A stretch of DNA of 64,000 nt from positions 276,913 to 340,912 of the forward strand of contig JACQSX010000010.1 of assembly GCA_016211105.1 (NCBI GenBank). Reading direction: 5' to 3'. The stretch's first letter is position 1. Each line of letters starts with the position of its first letter. Under the pieces are notes generated by a model. That model did no database searches, was not told where the DNA came from, and saw nothing but the letters and a program-made list of their open reading frames with translations. This DNA comes from Acidobacteriota bacterium. Lineage in GTDB: Bacteria; Acidobacteriota; UBA6911; JACQSX01. This document shows positions 27,366-38,300 of the stretch, one piece after another. The translations under genes were made by a program, and so were the position numbers.

Positions 27366-28433
27366 ATGGCCGAAATCCATCAGTTCTTGCCCGGCCTAAC
27401 CTTTGGGGACGCAATCAGCGACGAAGCGTTCGAGATTCAAAAAACAATTCGAGCCTTGGGCCACAGATCGGAAATCTACGTTTGGCCGGAACACTTGCAC
27501 CCCGACCTGCGAAAGGTCGCCTTTCCAGTTCAGCGCTACAAGCCTTCCAAACGCCATGTGCTGATTTATCATCACTCCATTGGGACTCCCCTCTCTTATC
27601 GGATCAGGGATCTACCAGGCCGAAAAATCATGATCTACCACAACGTCACGCCTGATCACTATGTTCGTCCCTACAGTGTGAAAATAGCGGACGAACTGCG
27701 GGATGGCCGTGAAGAACTGCGAATGCTTAAGGGCGCCTTCGAGCTTGTCCTGGGGGATTCCGAACACAATCGTCTGGAGTTGCAGAGGGAGGGCTATCGA
27801 AGAACAGGCGTTCTCCCCATTTTGATGAAACTGGACAAATACAGGACGACACCTGACCAGAAAGTGCTCAGTTTATTCAATGATGACTGTCCCACGATTT
27901 TTTTTGTAGGCAGGGTCATTCCGAACAAATGCCCGCACGATCTGCTCAAGGCGTTCAATGTTTACAAGAAATTCATCAATTGCAGGGCGCGTCTTCTCAT
28001 CGTCGGCTCCTACGCTGGTCTGGATAGCTACTATCGGCAATTAACCCGGATGATCGAAGAACTGGAATTGAAAGATATCTTCATCACAGGTCACGTAAGC
28101 GACAGTGAACTGGTGGCATACTACAAAGTCGGCGATCTCTTTCTTTGCTTGAGCGAGCATGAGGGCTTTTGTGTGCCCATCGTTGAGTGTTTTCTTTTCG
28201 AGATTCCGGTCATCGCTTACCAAGCGGCCGCTGTTCCCTACACCTTGGGCGACGCAGGTATCCTGCTGCATGAAAAGAACTACGACGAGATCGTTGAGGC
28301 GATTGACTTGGTTTGGACAAATGAAGCTCTTCGAAAAGAGCTGGTCATGCGCGGGAGCCGGCGCTTTGAGGCTTTTTTTGCGCCTGAAGTTGTGCGGCAG
28401 AAATTTCTGAATTACTTGCAGGAGTTCTTGTAA
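27366..28433 (+). CDS. GT4-type glycosyltransferase
   Basis: FFVGRVIPNKCPHDLLKAFNVYKKFINCRARLLIVGSYAGLDSYY, FLCLSEHEGFCVPIVECFLFEIPVIAYQAAAVP. Confidence 0.88.
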   Translation: MAEIHQFLPGLTFGDAISDEAFEIQKTIRALGHRSEIYVWPEHLHPDLRKVAFPVQRYKPSKRHVLIYHHSIGTPLSYRIRDLPGRKIMIYHNVTPDHYVRPYSVKIADELRDGREELRMLKGAFELVLGDSEHNRLELQREGYRRTGVLPILMKLDKYRTTPDQKVLSLFNDDCPTIFFVGRVIPNKCPHDLLKAFNVYKKFINCRARLLIVGSYAGLDSYYRQLTRMIEELELKDIFITGHVSDSELVAYYKVGDLFLCLSEHEGFCVPIVECFLFEIPVIAYQAAAVPYTLGDAGILLHEKNYDEIVEAIDLVWTNEALRKELVMRGSRRFEAFFAPEVVRQKFLNYLQEFL

Positions 28434-28582
28434 TTACAACGCCGGAGCAACATGATCGCAACAGGAAGTTTCGGAAAGGAATTGGTTTCGCTCTTGCAGC
28501 GACACGTAATCGGTTATGACCGGCTCTATTCTGGAGCCTTGAAGAAATCCTGGCAGTCTGATGATATGTTGGCAACACATTT

Positions 28583-29935
28583 TTAGGGTCCACAGCCCGT
28601 GCCATTGGACACGTTAGCAGCCCACTTGTAGTTGGAACCGCTACCAAGACATGCGCGGCCATTCGGCGAGCCCTGTAACATGATGTTGCCAGTCACCGTA
28701 GAACGGGTCGTCCAATTCGTGTCAACATGGACGCACTCAGAGCCGCTGGTAGCTGGCGGACTGTACGTGTTAGCCTCGACGATATTCCCTACGAAAGTAA
28801 AATCTCTTCCTCCTCGGAATTGCGCCGCTGTGTAGTTATTACCCTGATTATAGGGCCCCTTCTTACGCACTACGGAGCCGGTCATCGTGAACGATTTTGC
28901 CTCCGTTACGTGAATAACGTAACCATCTGTGCCGTTATTGCCGCCGTCGCCAGCAAATTGTGCCCCACTTACAGCCACTCGTGAACAATTGGAACTCCCT
29001 CCGTCGCAAGTTACTGTGTTGTTGTGAACGTACAGACCATAATGAAGGGCGTTGTTAATGCCACCGTTAATCGTCACCGTATGATCACCATTAATGTCAA
29101 TGTCATGGTAGCAATAATCGCACTGAGATCCAGTCATCACAGCAACGGAGCCACCCTCAGAGTCATTCACGAATTGGAACCCAGTACCCGAGTTGAAGAC
29201 GCCTGAGTTGGTAATTTGCACCCAATCGTTCTTCTCGAACTTGAAGGCAACACGGTTCCCGCTGTACGACGCGGCCCATACTTCGACGTCATTTAGCAAA
29301 CTGAAATCGCACGTTCTTGTCACGTGAACACCAATATTGCTCTGCGCGTCAATGAAGACATTAGCGATAGTAAGTCGGCCGTTGTTGTACCCGCTGGTGC
29401 AACTGAGGCCTGAACTCCTCGTGTCGATTCCATTGTAGGCGCCCTGAATGCGGACATTTCTTATGGAAACAGCGCCGCCGTCAATCCAAACAGCGGCGTA
29501 AGCTGTAGGAGTGCCATCGAAAATAATATTCAATCCATGAAGGGATGAGCTAGGACCCATTACGATGGCGCCTGGATTCAAGTTGGCGCTAAATTTAAGC
29601 GTGGGCATCAATACCTGTGAGGCACCCCAACCGTCCTGGAGCCAACCACCGTCTAGCTGTCCGATAACATGCTGTTTAGAGCTGAGATTTAGAGTTGAGG
29701 TGAGAGTGTATGGTGTGCTCCGATAAGGCACGTAGACAGCCTTGCCGTTTGTGGCGGCTTGGCTAAGAGCCTGGGCGAAACGAGCATCGTCATTTGCACA
29801 GCTCGGAGTACAGACTACTTTAGTTACGTCATTAACCTCGAGCGGGTCATTGCCCTGTGAGAGGGCGTTACTGGAAATCAGGAAAAAGCTTGTGAGGGCT
29901 GCAATTAAGGAAGTTACCGTCGTGCGTGTTAACAT
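28583..29935 (-). CDS. Secreted parallel beta-helix (pectate-lyase-like) protein
   Basis: N-terminal signal; FAQALSQAATNGKAVYVPYRSTPYTLTSTLNL; beta-helix rungs (LHGLNIIFDG..VSIRNVRIQGAYNGIDT..). ATG 29935 with a ggaaagg RBS. Confidence 0.75.
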   Translation of the reverse strand: MLTRTTVTSLIAALTSFFLISSNALSQGNDPLEVNDVTKVVCTPSCANDDARFAQALSQAATNGKAVYVPYRSTPYTLTSTLNLSSKQHVIGQLDGGWLQDGWGASQVLMPTLKFSANLNPGAIVMGPSSSLHGLNIIFDGTPTAYAAVWIDGGAVSIRNVRIQGAYNGIDTRSSGLSCTSGYNNGRLTIANVFIDAQSNIGVHVTRTCDFSLLNDVEVWAASYSGNRVAFKFEKNDWVQITNSGVFNSGTGFQFVNDSEGGSVAVMTGSQCDYCYHDIDINGDHTVTINGGINNALHYGLYVHNNTVTCDGGSSNCSRVAVSGAQFAGDGGNNGTDGYVIHVTEAKSFTMTGSVVRKKGPYNQGNNYTAAQFRGGRDFTFVGNIVEANTYSPPATSGSECVHVDTNWTTRSTVTGNIMLQGSPNGRACLGSGSNYKWAANVSNGTGCGP

Positions 29936-30141
29936 GGGTGACACCTTTCCGCAGGTTTACAAGGGGGCGCTGGCACTGAGTGAAACTGAGTGAAACCAGT
30001 GAAGTCTCAGGACCACTTAACGCTGTGTACCTAACGTGAACTCAGAATATTTACGCGCGCAAGAATTTTAACTCCGTGAAAAATGGAACTAAGAACGGTA
30101 TAAAGGTAGAAAACGGGACATTTTGGCGCAAAGGAAACTAG

Positions 30142-30477
30142 TCAGGAAGCGCTGCAGGAATTTCGATAATCGCGCGGGTTCCTACCGGTGCGGCACTTGA
30201 TAAAACGGGAGAAGGCACGGGGAGAATTATATCCCAGAATTGCTGCGATCTGCTTTATGCTGAGGTTCGGCTCGGATTTAAGTGTCCTGAGTGCCGCAGT
30301 TAAGGTGATTTCCTGCTGATATTCGCGAAACGATTTTCGGTGTGCGGCGTATACGCTCCTCTCTAGAGTGTGCCGATCAACTTGCAGTTCTTGTGAAATT
30401 TCCTTTAGGGTCGTTCGTGGGTTTTCTGCTAGGGCTCTCTCAATACGGCCGAATATGCCCTGCAGGTCATATGTCAT
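30142..30477 (-). CDS. AraC-type HTH transcriptional regulator (stand-alone HTH domain)
   Basis: LKEISQELQVDRHTLERSVYAAHRKSFREYQQEITLTAALRTLKSEPNLSIKQIAAILGYNSPRAFSRFIKCRTGRNPRDYR. Confidence 0.78.
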   Translation of the reverse strand: MTYDLQGIFGRIERALAENPRTTLKEISQELQVDRHTLERSVYAAHRKSFREYQQEITLTAALRTLKSEPNLSIKQIAAILGYNSPRAFSRFIKCRTGRNPRDYRNSCSAS

Positions 30478-30854
30478 ATAACGCCTACTGGCAAAGCTTC
30501 GATGCTGGGAGGAAACTTTACGGCCTCGGGCTGAATTCTGGAAGTACTTTTGGTAATTCCAATGCGGCAAGCAGTTGGTATAGGATCGAGACCCGGCCTA
30601 GGAAACCAAAGTTTCGTGTTCTAAAATCGGGTCGGGTGCAATCCCAGGATCAAGAGATTTACAGGCCATTTCCATATCGGGGAAAGGCAGGCTGTTTAAC
30701 AGTTCCTCGGTCGAAGACTCGAATTTTTAGCACTCAGTTTCAGTTGGATGACGCCTCTCTTGGACATCACTCCTGTGCTCGTATCCGAAAGCGGCGACCT
30801 GTCGCCGCACTCCAAAGTCTGCCCAGACCTGCAAAGAACTAATCGGACGATGTA

Positions 30855-32360
30855 CTAGTCGGCGGGCAGGCGCGGGTGGACATCGTAGAAAACGATATAA
30901 CGGCCGATGGGTCTTTTTTCGTAGCTCCGCCCCGAGGTTTGAAGGCGTTGCTCAAAACCAACTGCTTCACTTTCCCAAGCTATATAGGCTGGATTGGGAT
31001 CGGCGTCCACGCGCGGTTTGAATTCAGGGTAGCGCTCGTATCGGACGCCAAAATAGGTAGCTCCAATTAGCTCCTCTTCAGTTTCAAACATGATGCGATA
31101 GGCAATCCAGTAGTTGGCATAAAAGTGCTTTAAATGCTTCTCGCGAAGAAAACGGATCACGGCGGCATTGGGTTCCGCAAAGATGGTGTTGAAAACGTCG
31201 GGCGGAACAGTCAGGCTGCCATACACAGATACACCGATGACTATAGCCATAGCGGTTGTCGCCAATATCTTCGAGTGTCTCCACAGGTGACATAGAAACC
31301 AAGCGAGCGCGATTGGGAGGCTGGCATAGAGGCCAATCAAGTATCGCGGCTCGTCGGCAAACCAGGCAAATCGACTGAAGGCAAAGACGAAAGGATAAAA
31401 AACCAGATGGAGCGCCAGCAGCGTTTTGACACTCCGCAGGGATCCTTTTTCTGACAGAACATGGGCGAGGAAGAGAATGATCGCTCCCAAGTACAGAAAT
31501 ATCACCAGATTCGAAAAAATAGGAACAAGATCCTGACGTTGAAAATTCTGGCGAGCACCGGTGACGATCGGGAATCCCACGGCGAAGAAGTTCTTAAAGC
31601 CAGCAAAAGGATCGAAAAACTGCAATCCTCTTCCATCGAATGGGGGCAGAACCCGGTGCGTGAGAACGAATAGCCAGTATGGGAGCGAACCAATGATTAC
31701 CCCTCCGAGCGCAGTCGCTGGTCTGATCGATGCCAGCCCTCGATTCAGGATCAGGAAGAGAACACAAGGGACAATGAAAACGATCGAGAGATAATCGTTG
31801 TACCAATTAAAACCGACCAGAGTTCCAAAACCCAGCCAGCCGCCTGCAGAAGTGTTCCATCGCTCATACAGGCGGATCGTAACGTACATCAACAACGTCC
31901 CGAAAAAAGGTGTTTCGCCATGTGCTCCCCTCTCCCGAATACCCATAATTGTTAAGAACGGGGGGGAAAGGCAGACCAGCGCCACTGCTGGGAGAGCGAT
32001 CAATTCGCTGAAGACCCGCCTGGCAAGGCAAAAGAGGCAGATAGCAAACAAAACAAAGAACAACAGGGCAGTCAGTTTGATGCCCACAAAAGGCGAACCA
32101 GTAATAAGAGTGAAGGCACTGATGACGGCCACTCCCAAAGAGCCACCGTAGGATTCACCGGGCATGAAGAGACTCATTTTTCCATCGCGGACTAGATGCA
32201 GTGCGGCCAAACCTAAATTAGCTTCGTCAGAACAGAACCACAGATCCGGATACTTGAATAGAAGCGAAACGCGAAGCGCGATGCCGGCGAGGATCAGCCC
32301 TGCCAGCGCGGACCTGACTTGCCAGTTTCTAGTTATCCAATCGCTATTCCCTCTCGGCAT
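30855..32360 (-). CDS. GT39/PMT-like polytopic membrane glycosyltransferase
   Basis: Multiple TM helices; N-terminal acidic loop FCSDEANLGLAALHLVRDG; paralog of 33020..34462. Confidence 0.8.
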   Translation of the reverse strand: MPRGNSDWITRNWQVRSALAGLILAGIALRVSLLFKYPDLWFCSDEANLGLAALHLVRDGKMSLFMPGESYGGSLGVAVISAFTLITGSPFVGIKLTALLFFVLFAICLFCLARRVFSELIALPAVALVCLSPPFLTIMGIRERGAHGETPFFGTLLMYVTIRLYERWNTSAGGWLGFGTLVGFNWYNDYLSIVFIVPCVLFLILNRGLASIRPATALGGVIIGSLPYWLFVLTHRVLPPFDGRGLQFFDPFAGFKNFFAVGFPIVTGARQNFQRQDLVPIFSNLVIFLYLGAIILFLAHVLSEKGSLRSVKTLLALHLVFYPFVFAFSRFAWFADEPRYLIGLYASLPIALAWFLCHLWRHSKILATTAMAIVIGVSVYGSLTVPPDVFNTIFAEPNAAVIRFLREKHLKHFYANYWIAYRIMFETEEELIGATYFGVRYERYPEFKPRVDADPNPAYIAWESEAVGFEQRLQTSGRSYEKRPIGRYIVFYDVHPRLPAD

Positions 32361-32510
32361 AGCAAAAGTGATTGAGTGGATCGGTCAGGCGATGGAGGCC
32401 TCTGTTGGGAAGCGACTATCAAAGATGGTGGCTGAAAAGTCAGAAGTGGAAAGCCGCTTGTCGGCTCTCCGCAGTTTTGTGGTGGCTCTGCCACTCGAAT
32501 CGGTCAGCCA

Positions 32511-32894
32511 CTAATTTTGAGCTGAGCTGTTGCCGTCATTGCCTGAAACGTGGCGCTCTACGACATCAATTAAGACGTTTAGACGGTGATCGGTTTCCCG
32601 TAATCGCTGGTCCGTCTGTTCCAAGTGCCGTCCCAATTCCTGCAAATGCTCCTGCGTGCCTTGCTGGGAGCGAATCAAGTTCTCCAGAATGCTACCCATA
32701 TCTTGGACAATGCCAACGATTTGGCCGAGTTGCCCGACGATCTGGCCAATCTGCCCTTGCTGAGTCTCGATTTGACGCTCCTGCCTTCCCACCTGTTCTG
32801 TAAGCTGGCGCAAGTCGGTGTAAAATTGCGCTTGCTGGCCGACTACAAATTCGATCTGCCTTTCAATGCGATCTAATCGCTCTTCCGGCATCAT
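32511..32894 (-). CDS. Coiled-coil protein, paralog of 34821..35183
   Basis: PEERLDRIERQIEFVVGQQAQFYTDLRQLTEQVGRQERQIETQQGQIGQIVGQLGQIV..DHRLNVLIDVVERHVSGN; strongly similar to the second copy. Confidence 0.78.
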   Translation of the reverse strand: MMPEERLDRIERQIEFVVGQQAQFYTDLRQLTEQVGRQERQIETQQGQIGQIVGQLGQIVGIVQDMGSILENLIRSQQGTQEHLQELGRHLEQTDQRLRETDHRLNVLIDVVERHVSGNDGNSSAQN

Positions 32895-32907
32895 ATACTT
32901 GAAGGCG

Positions 32908-32916
32908 ATTATAACA
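32908..32916 (-). promoter_or_regulatory. Extended -10-like element TGTTATAAT upstream of coiled-coil gene copy A
   Basis: Reverse complement of attataaca; the same 9-mer lies upstream of copy B. Confidence 0.45.
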
Positions 32917-33019
32917 CGTAGCGGCCCACCCGGTCAGATGAACCGGCGAGCTGAGGCGTAGAGATTTCTATGCTGGAGTCTTCGGAACAGCTACACAGAA
33001 AATCGCGCTTGTGAGCCCA

Positions 33020-34462
33020 TCACGGAGGTCCCGGCGTAAAGACCTCATAGTTGCCGATCTGAAAAGAAGCGAATTCCTTTGGCGGTTTAACGTCGGCATG
33101 AAGTCCGCGGTAGCGTGGTGCTACTAAACGCACGTATGCGACCTTGGCAGCGTTTCTAACCATTTCCCGATAAGGTTCATAACGGACTACATCGTCGTCG
33201 GGAGGGGTACAAATAATTTGCTCGCCGCTTTCAAACGTCAACCGGTAGGCTATCCAGTAAGGAGCATAAACTCTACGGATTTGCCGCTGCTGCAAGAACT
33301 CTATCAGCGCGCCGTTGGACTCGACATTCGTATAGCCGGTGAATTCTTCCACCTTTGTCATCAGTGTGCCTGCCAGGTTCAAAGCTACCAAGAACACGAA
33401 TACGCCGATCCGGATGCGGGTGCTCTCCTTGGACACGCCGGAAAGGATCAAGATGTAAAGAACGGAATAAAGGGGAAGCAGGTAACGAGGCTCATTGACA
33501 AACCAGGCAAAGCCGCTGGCCGAGAATAAGATAGGAAAGAATAACAGAAACAGAAGTAGCAGGGACTTGCCCTCTAGGAGTGGCGGCTTCGGTTTCCAAA
33601 ACCATCGCCAAACAAGCATCAGGGTGGATCCGACTAGAATTGCAATTGAGATGGAACCAACGAGGGGGAAAAATGTCCGACCAGCCCAATTGCGACGCGC
33701 GCCGAGAATCATGGGCATACCTGTTTTGAGGAAGTTCCCAATATCATTGAGAACTTCTGTCTGCTGCGCGCCCGTTATGCTAATCGCCTCCCAGGAATTT
33801 GCGATGTTGAAAATCCAGAATGGCACACTCCCAACGAGGAAACCGGCAACCAGCAGGCTTCCTTTCGTTGTCAAGAGTTGCCTTTCATCCCGCAGCAGCA
33901 GCATAACCAAAATCGGCACGATATAAACAAGGGAAAGAAAATGTGTCCACCACGCCAGTCCCAGCGTCAGCCCCAGTAAAGCCATATACAGACGCGAATA
34001 ACCATTGCGCAGCAAACGCGCGGCAAGCAGCAGCGCAAGAGTTCCCAACATTAATAAGGCCATATATCCACCGCGCGCCTTCAAGCTCCAAATCGTCAAA
34101 AAGGACGGCGAAACAGCTACCAGAGTAGTTGCGAGAATAGCGATCTTCCGATCGGCGATGTGGAGCGCCAGAAAGTAGTGCGTGACGACGAAGCCGAAAA
34201 AGAACAACAGAGGCGCAATTTTTAAAGCCACCGGATTGGCTCCCAGTATCCAAAACAGAAACGCCGCCCCGAAGGCCTCCAAAGAGCCCATATAGTTCTG
34301 ACCGTAGTAGAAAATTGGCGCCTCTCCGCGCAGGATGTGGCGGGCCATCAAGCCCACGATTGCCTCGTCGGATTCAATCAGCGCAGACCGAAATTTGAGA
34401 ATCAGATAGGCGCGTGGCAAGAGCGCGCCAAACGCCAAGGCGATGCACCATAATTTTTGCAC
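33020..34462 (-). CDS. GT39/PMT-like polytopic membrane glycosyltransferase
   Basis: SALIESDEAIVGLMARHILRGEAPIFYYGQNYMGSLEA; many TM segments; paralog of 30855..32360. Confidence 0.8.
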   Translation of the reverse strand: MQKLWCIALAFGALLPRAYLILKFRSALIESDEAIVGLMARHILRGEAPIFYYGQNYMGSLEAFGAAFLFWILGANPVALKIAPLLFFFGFVVTHYFLALHIADRKIAILATTLVAVSPSFLTIWSLKARGGYMALLMLGTLALLLAARLLRNGYSRLYMALLGLTLGLAWWTHFLSLVYIVPILVMLLLRDERQLLTTKGSLLVAGFLVGSVPFWIFNIANSWEAISITGAQQTEVLNDIGNFLKTGMPMILGARRNWAGRTFFPLVGSISIAILVGSTLMLVWRWFWKPKPPLLEGKSLLLLFLLFFPILFSASGFAWFVNEPRYLLPLYSVLYILILSGVSKESTRIRIGVFVFLVALNLAGTLMTKVEEFTGYTNVESNGALIEFLQQRQIRRVYAPYWIAYRLTFESGEQIICTPPDDDVVRYEPYREMVRNAAKVAYVRLVAPRYRGLHADVKPPKEFASFQIGNYEVFTPGPP

Positions 34463-34520
34463 GATGATAAATGTAGCTGATAAGGACGTGAGCCCTTGAT
34501 ATCCGCCTAATCAAAGAGCC

Positions 34521-34693
34521 GCCGACGAGCACGATCACGCGCACGGCCACGCCCACGATCACGTTTTCCGTCCACTGATTAGGCTCTTGTTTGTCCCGCA
34601 GTGGGCCGACTCCTGCCTTGTAACCTATTGTTCAATAACGGTTCTTGTGTCCCTTGCGCAGACGTGAGCGTGCGCGTGATCGTGCTCGTCGGC
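34521..34693. repeat. 25-bp perfect inverted repeat flanking a 123-bp spacer
   Basis: GCCGACGAGCACGATCACGCGCACG (34521..34545) versus its exact reverse complement (34669..34693). Confidence 0.85.
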
Positions 34694-34820
34694 GTGGATG
34701 AAAACCAGAACAAAGTTCTCGTTAGAAAGCGCATAATGGTCTAAGGTCGGGAATAAAGCGCACCAATGAGGCAGTTCTTGTGCTGGCGCCAGCATTGATC
34801 CTGGCAACAACGCGCAATGC

Positions 34821-35183
34821 TCAATTTTGAACCGGGCCTCGGTCCCCATTGCCGGAGATGTGCCGCTCGATGACATCGATTAAGACATTCAAGCGCCGGT
34901 CGGTCTCCTGCTGGCGCCGCCCGAGTTCCAGTAAATGTTCCTCAGTGCGTTGTTGGGAGCGAATGACGCCCTGTAGGATGCCACCCATGTCCTGAACAAC
35001 GTTGACGACCTGGCCGATTTGTCCCAGGATCTGGCCGATTTGTCCCTGCTGAGTCTCGATTTGCCGCTCCTGCCTTCCGACCTGTTCTGCAAGGTGGCGC
35101 AGGTCGGCGTAGAATTGAACTTGCTGGCCAACGACAAATTCGATTTGCCTTTCAATGCGCTCAAATCGCTCTTCTGGCGTCAT
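34821..35183 (-). CDS. Coiled-coil protein, paralog of 32511..32894
   Basis: MTPEERFERIERQIEFVVGQQVQFYADLRHLAEQVGRQERQIETQQGQIGQILGQIGQVV..DRRLNVLIDVIERHISGN. Start reset to 35183 by alignment with the paralog. Confidence 0.78.
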   Translation of the reverse strand: MTPEERFERIERQIEFVVGQQVQFYADLRHLAEQVGRQERQIETQQGQIGQILGQIGQVVNVVQDMGGILQGVIRSQQRTEEHLLELGRRQQETDRRLNVLIDVIERHISGNGDRGPVQN

Positions 35184-35193
35184 AACGGGTTGG

Positions 35194-35202
35194 ATTATAA
35201 CA
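35194..35202 (-). promoter_or_regulatory. Extended -10-like element TGTTATAAT upstream of coiled-coil gene copy B
   Basis: TGTTATAAT ends 10 nt before ATG 35183; shared with copy A. Confidence 0.45.
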
Positions 35203-35359
35203 CGCGCGCACGCCCGGGCAGAGGAACAGACCGGCAAGCAATGCGGCAGTGAGGATATTCCTTCATAAACACCTTGGGCGGCGTGATTCCCATAGAGGCG
35301 TGCTATATAGAAGCGCCGTCGCTGCAAACCATGACGGCTCGTAAAACTGCTTGACCGAA

Positions 35360-38300
35360 CTACTGGCGTACTCCCATGGCCTGATGCATCCCCATCCGGC
35401 CGGCAAACTTCATGGTCCTTTCTACGACAATGGGTTGATCGGAAGTGACCCGTGTGCTTACTGAGGTAGGCTCATCGATCGCTGTATTGACATAAATGGC
35501 CAGCCGCTGCTTGGCCGGCAAGGTGTAGGTGCGAACAATATTCTGGCCATTTTGTTTTAAGAAACGGGCAGTAAGATTGGCCGTTTGGCTTCCTGGATTG
35601 CTGACAATCACCCACGTTTCATAGCCAAAGGCAGTAAATCCCTCCGCCAGGTTCCACACATAGGCGGTGGTAGGAGAACCGATGGAATCGCCTACGTCGG
35701 CGCCTGAAAACATCAGGCGCTCCGCCACGACGGGAGTGTTAGAAAGCACTTCCAGGGAGAAACGCTGACCGACACCAACGTCGCTGGCTGCGTTAATAGT
35801 GCGCCTGCGCTCTGCCGCCAGGGTGTAGCTCTTAGCGATGACCGTTCCGTTTTCCAGCAGGTAGTTAACCGTCACGTTGGCAATGGCGTTTGCTGGGTTG
35901 AACAGCTCCAGCAGCGTTGTGGCGACAAAGGGCGAAGTTAAGTCTGATATATCGCCTTCTGCAAAGTACCAGGTTAGGCTTGGCGACACAGCGCCAATCC
36001 CGGCCGCTCCACCTGCGCGATTGTTGATATAAAGCGCACGCTCTGCCGCAATCGCGACCGTCGCCTGCAAACGGACGGAAACGCGCGTGCCTTGCACAAC
36101 CCCGTGCACGGGGATGGTAAATCGGCTGTTGGGGCCCACCGAGTAGGTTTGAGTTAACGGATTTTGATTTTCAAAAAAGAAGGTTGCAGTGACGGCGGCG
36201 GTAGACGAACTGGAAGGGTTTACGATCAAGATGAAGTCTTCGTCCCCTGCAAGAGAACGATTGGCGGGAAAAAACCAGCTTTGGGCGGTTGATGTCACGC
36301 CAATGCTGTCGTGCCCACCTCTGCTGCTGTTGAAGTACATCGCTCTTTCCACCAGGATCGGAAGAGTCGCGTCCACGCGTGTACTGACACTAAAAGTGCC
36401 AGGCACCTCGCGGTGAATTGGTACGGTCGTGCGTGTCAGCGCCGGGACCACTTCGCTGTAAGTTTGGGTCGTACCGTCTTGTTTAAAAAATGTCAACGTA
36501 ACTGTAACCGGTGCATTATTGGGATTGTGAACCAACGCGTAAGCTTCGAACCCTACCGTGCTCCCTTCGGCTAGCAACCAGGACTTACTGATTTCGGGAA
36601 CCGTATTATTCACTCCGAAAGAGCCGGTTGCTGTTCCGCCTGTGCCTCGCACTCGAAACGTATACATTCCGTCGTTGGCGACAGCACCGGAGGAATCAAA
36701 TCCGTTCCAGCCGACTATAGTCGTTCCCGCGTTCATACTGGAGGCAATCATGGGAGTGGCGACCACGGCGCCGTTTCTGTCGAGAATCTCGATTGTTATG
36801 GTGTCGGGAGCAGAAAGCGTAAATTGAATTGCCAGTAGGTCATTGATGTTGTCGCTATTGGGCGAGATGACAAAAGGGGAGGCGCTGACTCCAGAGAGAG
36901 TGGGGGTTCCCAAGGCAGTGCTGACGGCGCCTCGTCCCGTGGTGGCTGCAGGGAAGTAAGACGTCCAAGTAGTTCGTATGTTATCGATCTTGGCCAGATC
37001 TGCTGAAGGCGCTGTGGCGCCCGCGCCGATCAGCAGGATGAACGCTTGGTTCCAGACCGTCGTGGAGTTGACCGTGGAAAAACCGCTGCTGGGCGAGCGC
37101 GAACCTTCACAGGTAATTACATTACTCAGCGTGACATTTTTTCTCAAGCCGGATGCTGTTACTCCTAGCTGCGGAGAACTGCTCCTGGTCTTGGTTGTGC
37201 CGGTGGGACCGTCGATGAAGAAAAAAGGGGAGACTTCAGCGGCGGATCGCAGGCCCATGATGTACTGGTCCAAGGCGCTAAACCTGGTGGTAGCTTCGAT
37301 CGTGGTAAATGTACCGTTTCCGTTGTCCCGCCATTTGTTTCCTTCCATGTCGGAAGCGTCACTGTCGTGGAAAAAGCTCCAGTGGGCGAGATCCCTTCCC
37401 AAGAGGAGATCGCTGCAAACGCCCCCGTTGTCAAAATTGACAAAGGCCAACCACTGATGTCCGGACTCCTGGCCCATGATACTCAGAGTGCTGTCGGTTC
37501 CGAGGAAAACAGCGGCTGGATCTGCCGGATACCGCGAAAGCCTGTTCATGTTCAGAAAGCTCTGGAGCTTTCCGGCGCTGCCGAAGAAGGAGGAGCCATT
37601 AAAAAGAGGCAGGCCGATTCCAGATGTTGTCTGGCGGGTTGTCAACTCAAACGCGAATGCATCGCCCATCGCGTGCGTGAAGTTTGCAAACATCACAATC
37701 TGATCGAATCGATCGGGGTGGATGCCGTACAATTTCCGAGCGACAGCGTTGATGTGAACCAGAGGACTTGTGCTGCTTCCGAAAACCTGCGCCAGCGGCT
37801 CAAAATTGGGAAATGTGGAGATGGACGACGCCGGGCCCAGGCTGAAGTCAACGGTAGTGACTTGGAATTCATTCCGGCCGCCTGGGGAAATCCCTGTCAG
37901 GTAGCCGCCTGCCGGCGTAGTGGGCACGCTCGAGTAACTCATCTGAATGGCCCCCGTGCTGAACAGAACAACCTGAAAGGTCGCCGTAGTGGTTGTGCCA
38001 AACAGGGGCACGCTGTTCCAGGTAACGATCAGGCGGTCTGACAGGGAGTTGGCAAAGACTCCCCCTCCAGCGCTTGGATCCCAGTCTTGCCATAAGGGAG
38101 CAATTCTGGGGAGCTGGCTTGCGATCCGGTCCAAGATCGTGGAGACGTCAGTTCCCAGCGAAGCGGGGCTGCCGCCTGAATTGAAGTGGCTCAACGCAGA
38201 CGAACCGCCAAAGGTGACGTGTCCATTGGCGTTGACAAACACGCTTGTGCGATTCACGCCGAAGAAAGGAAAAGTAAAGTTCAGAGCCTGCAACGAGGAG

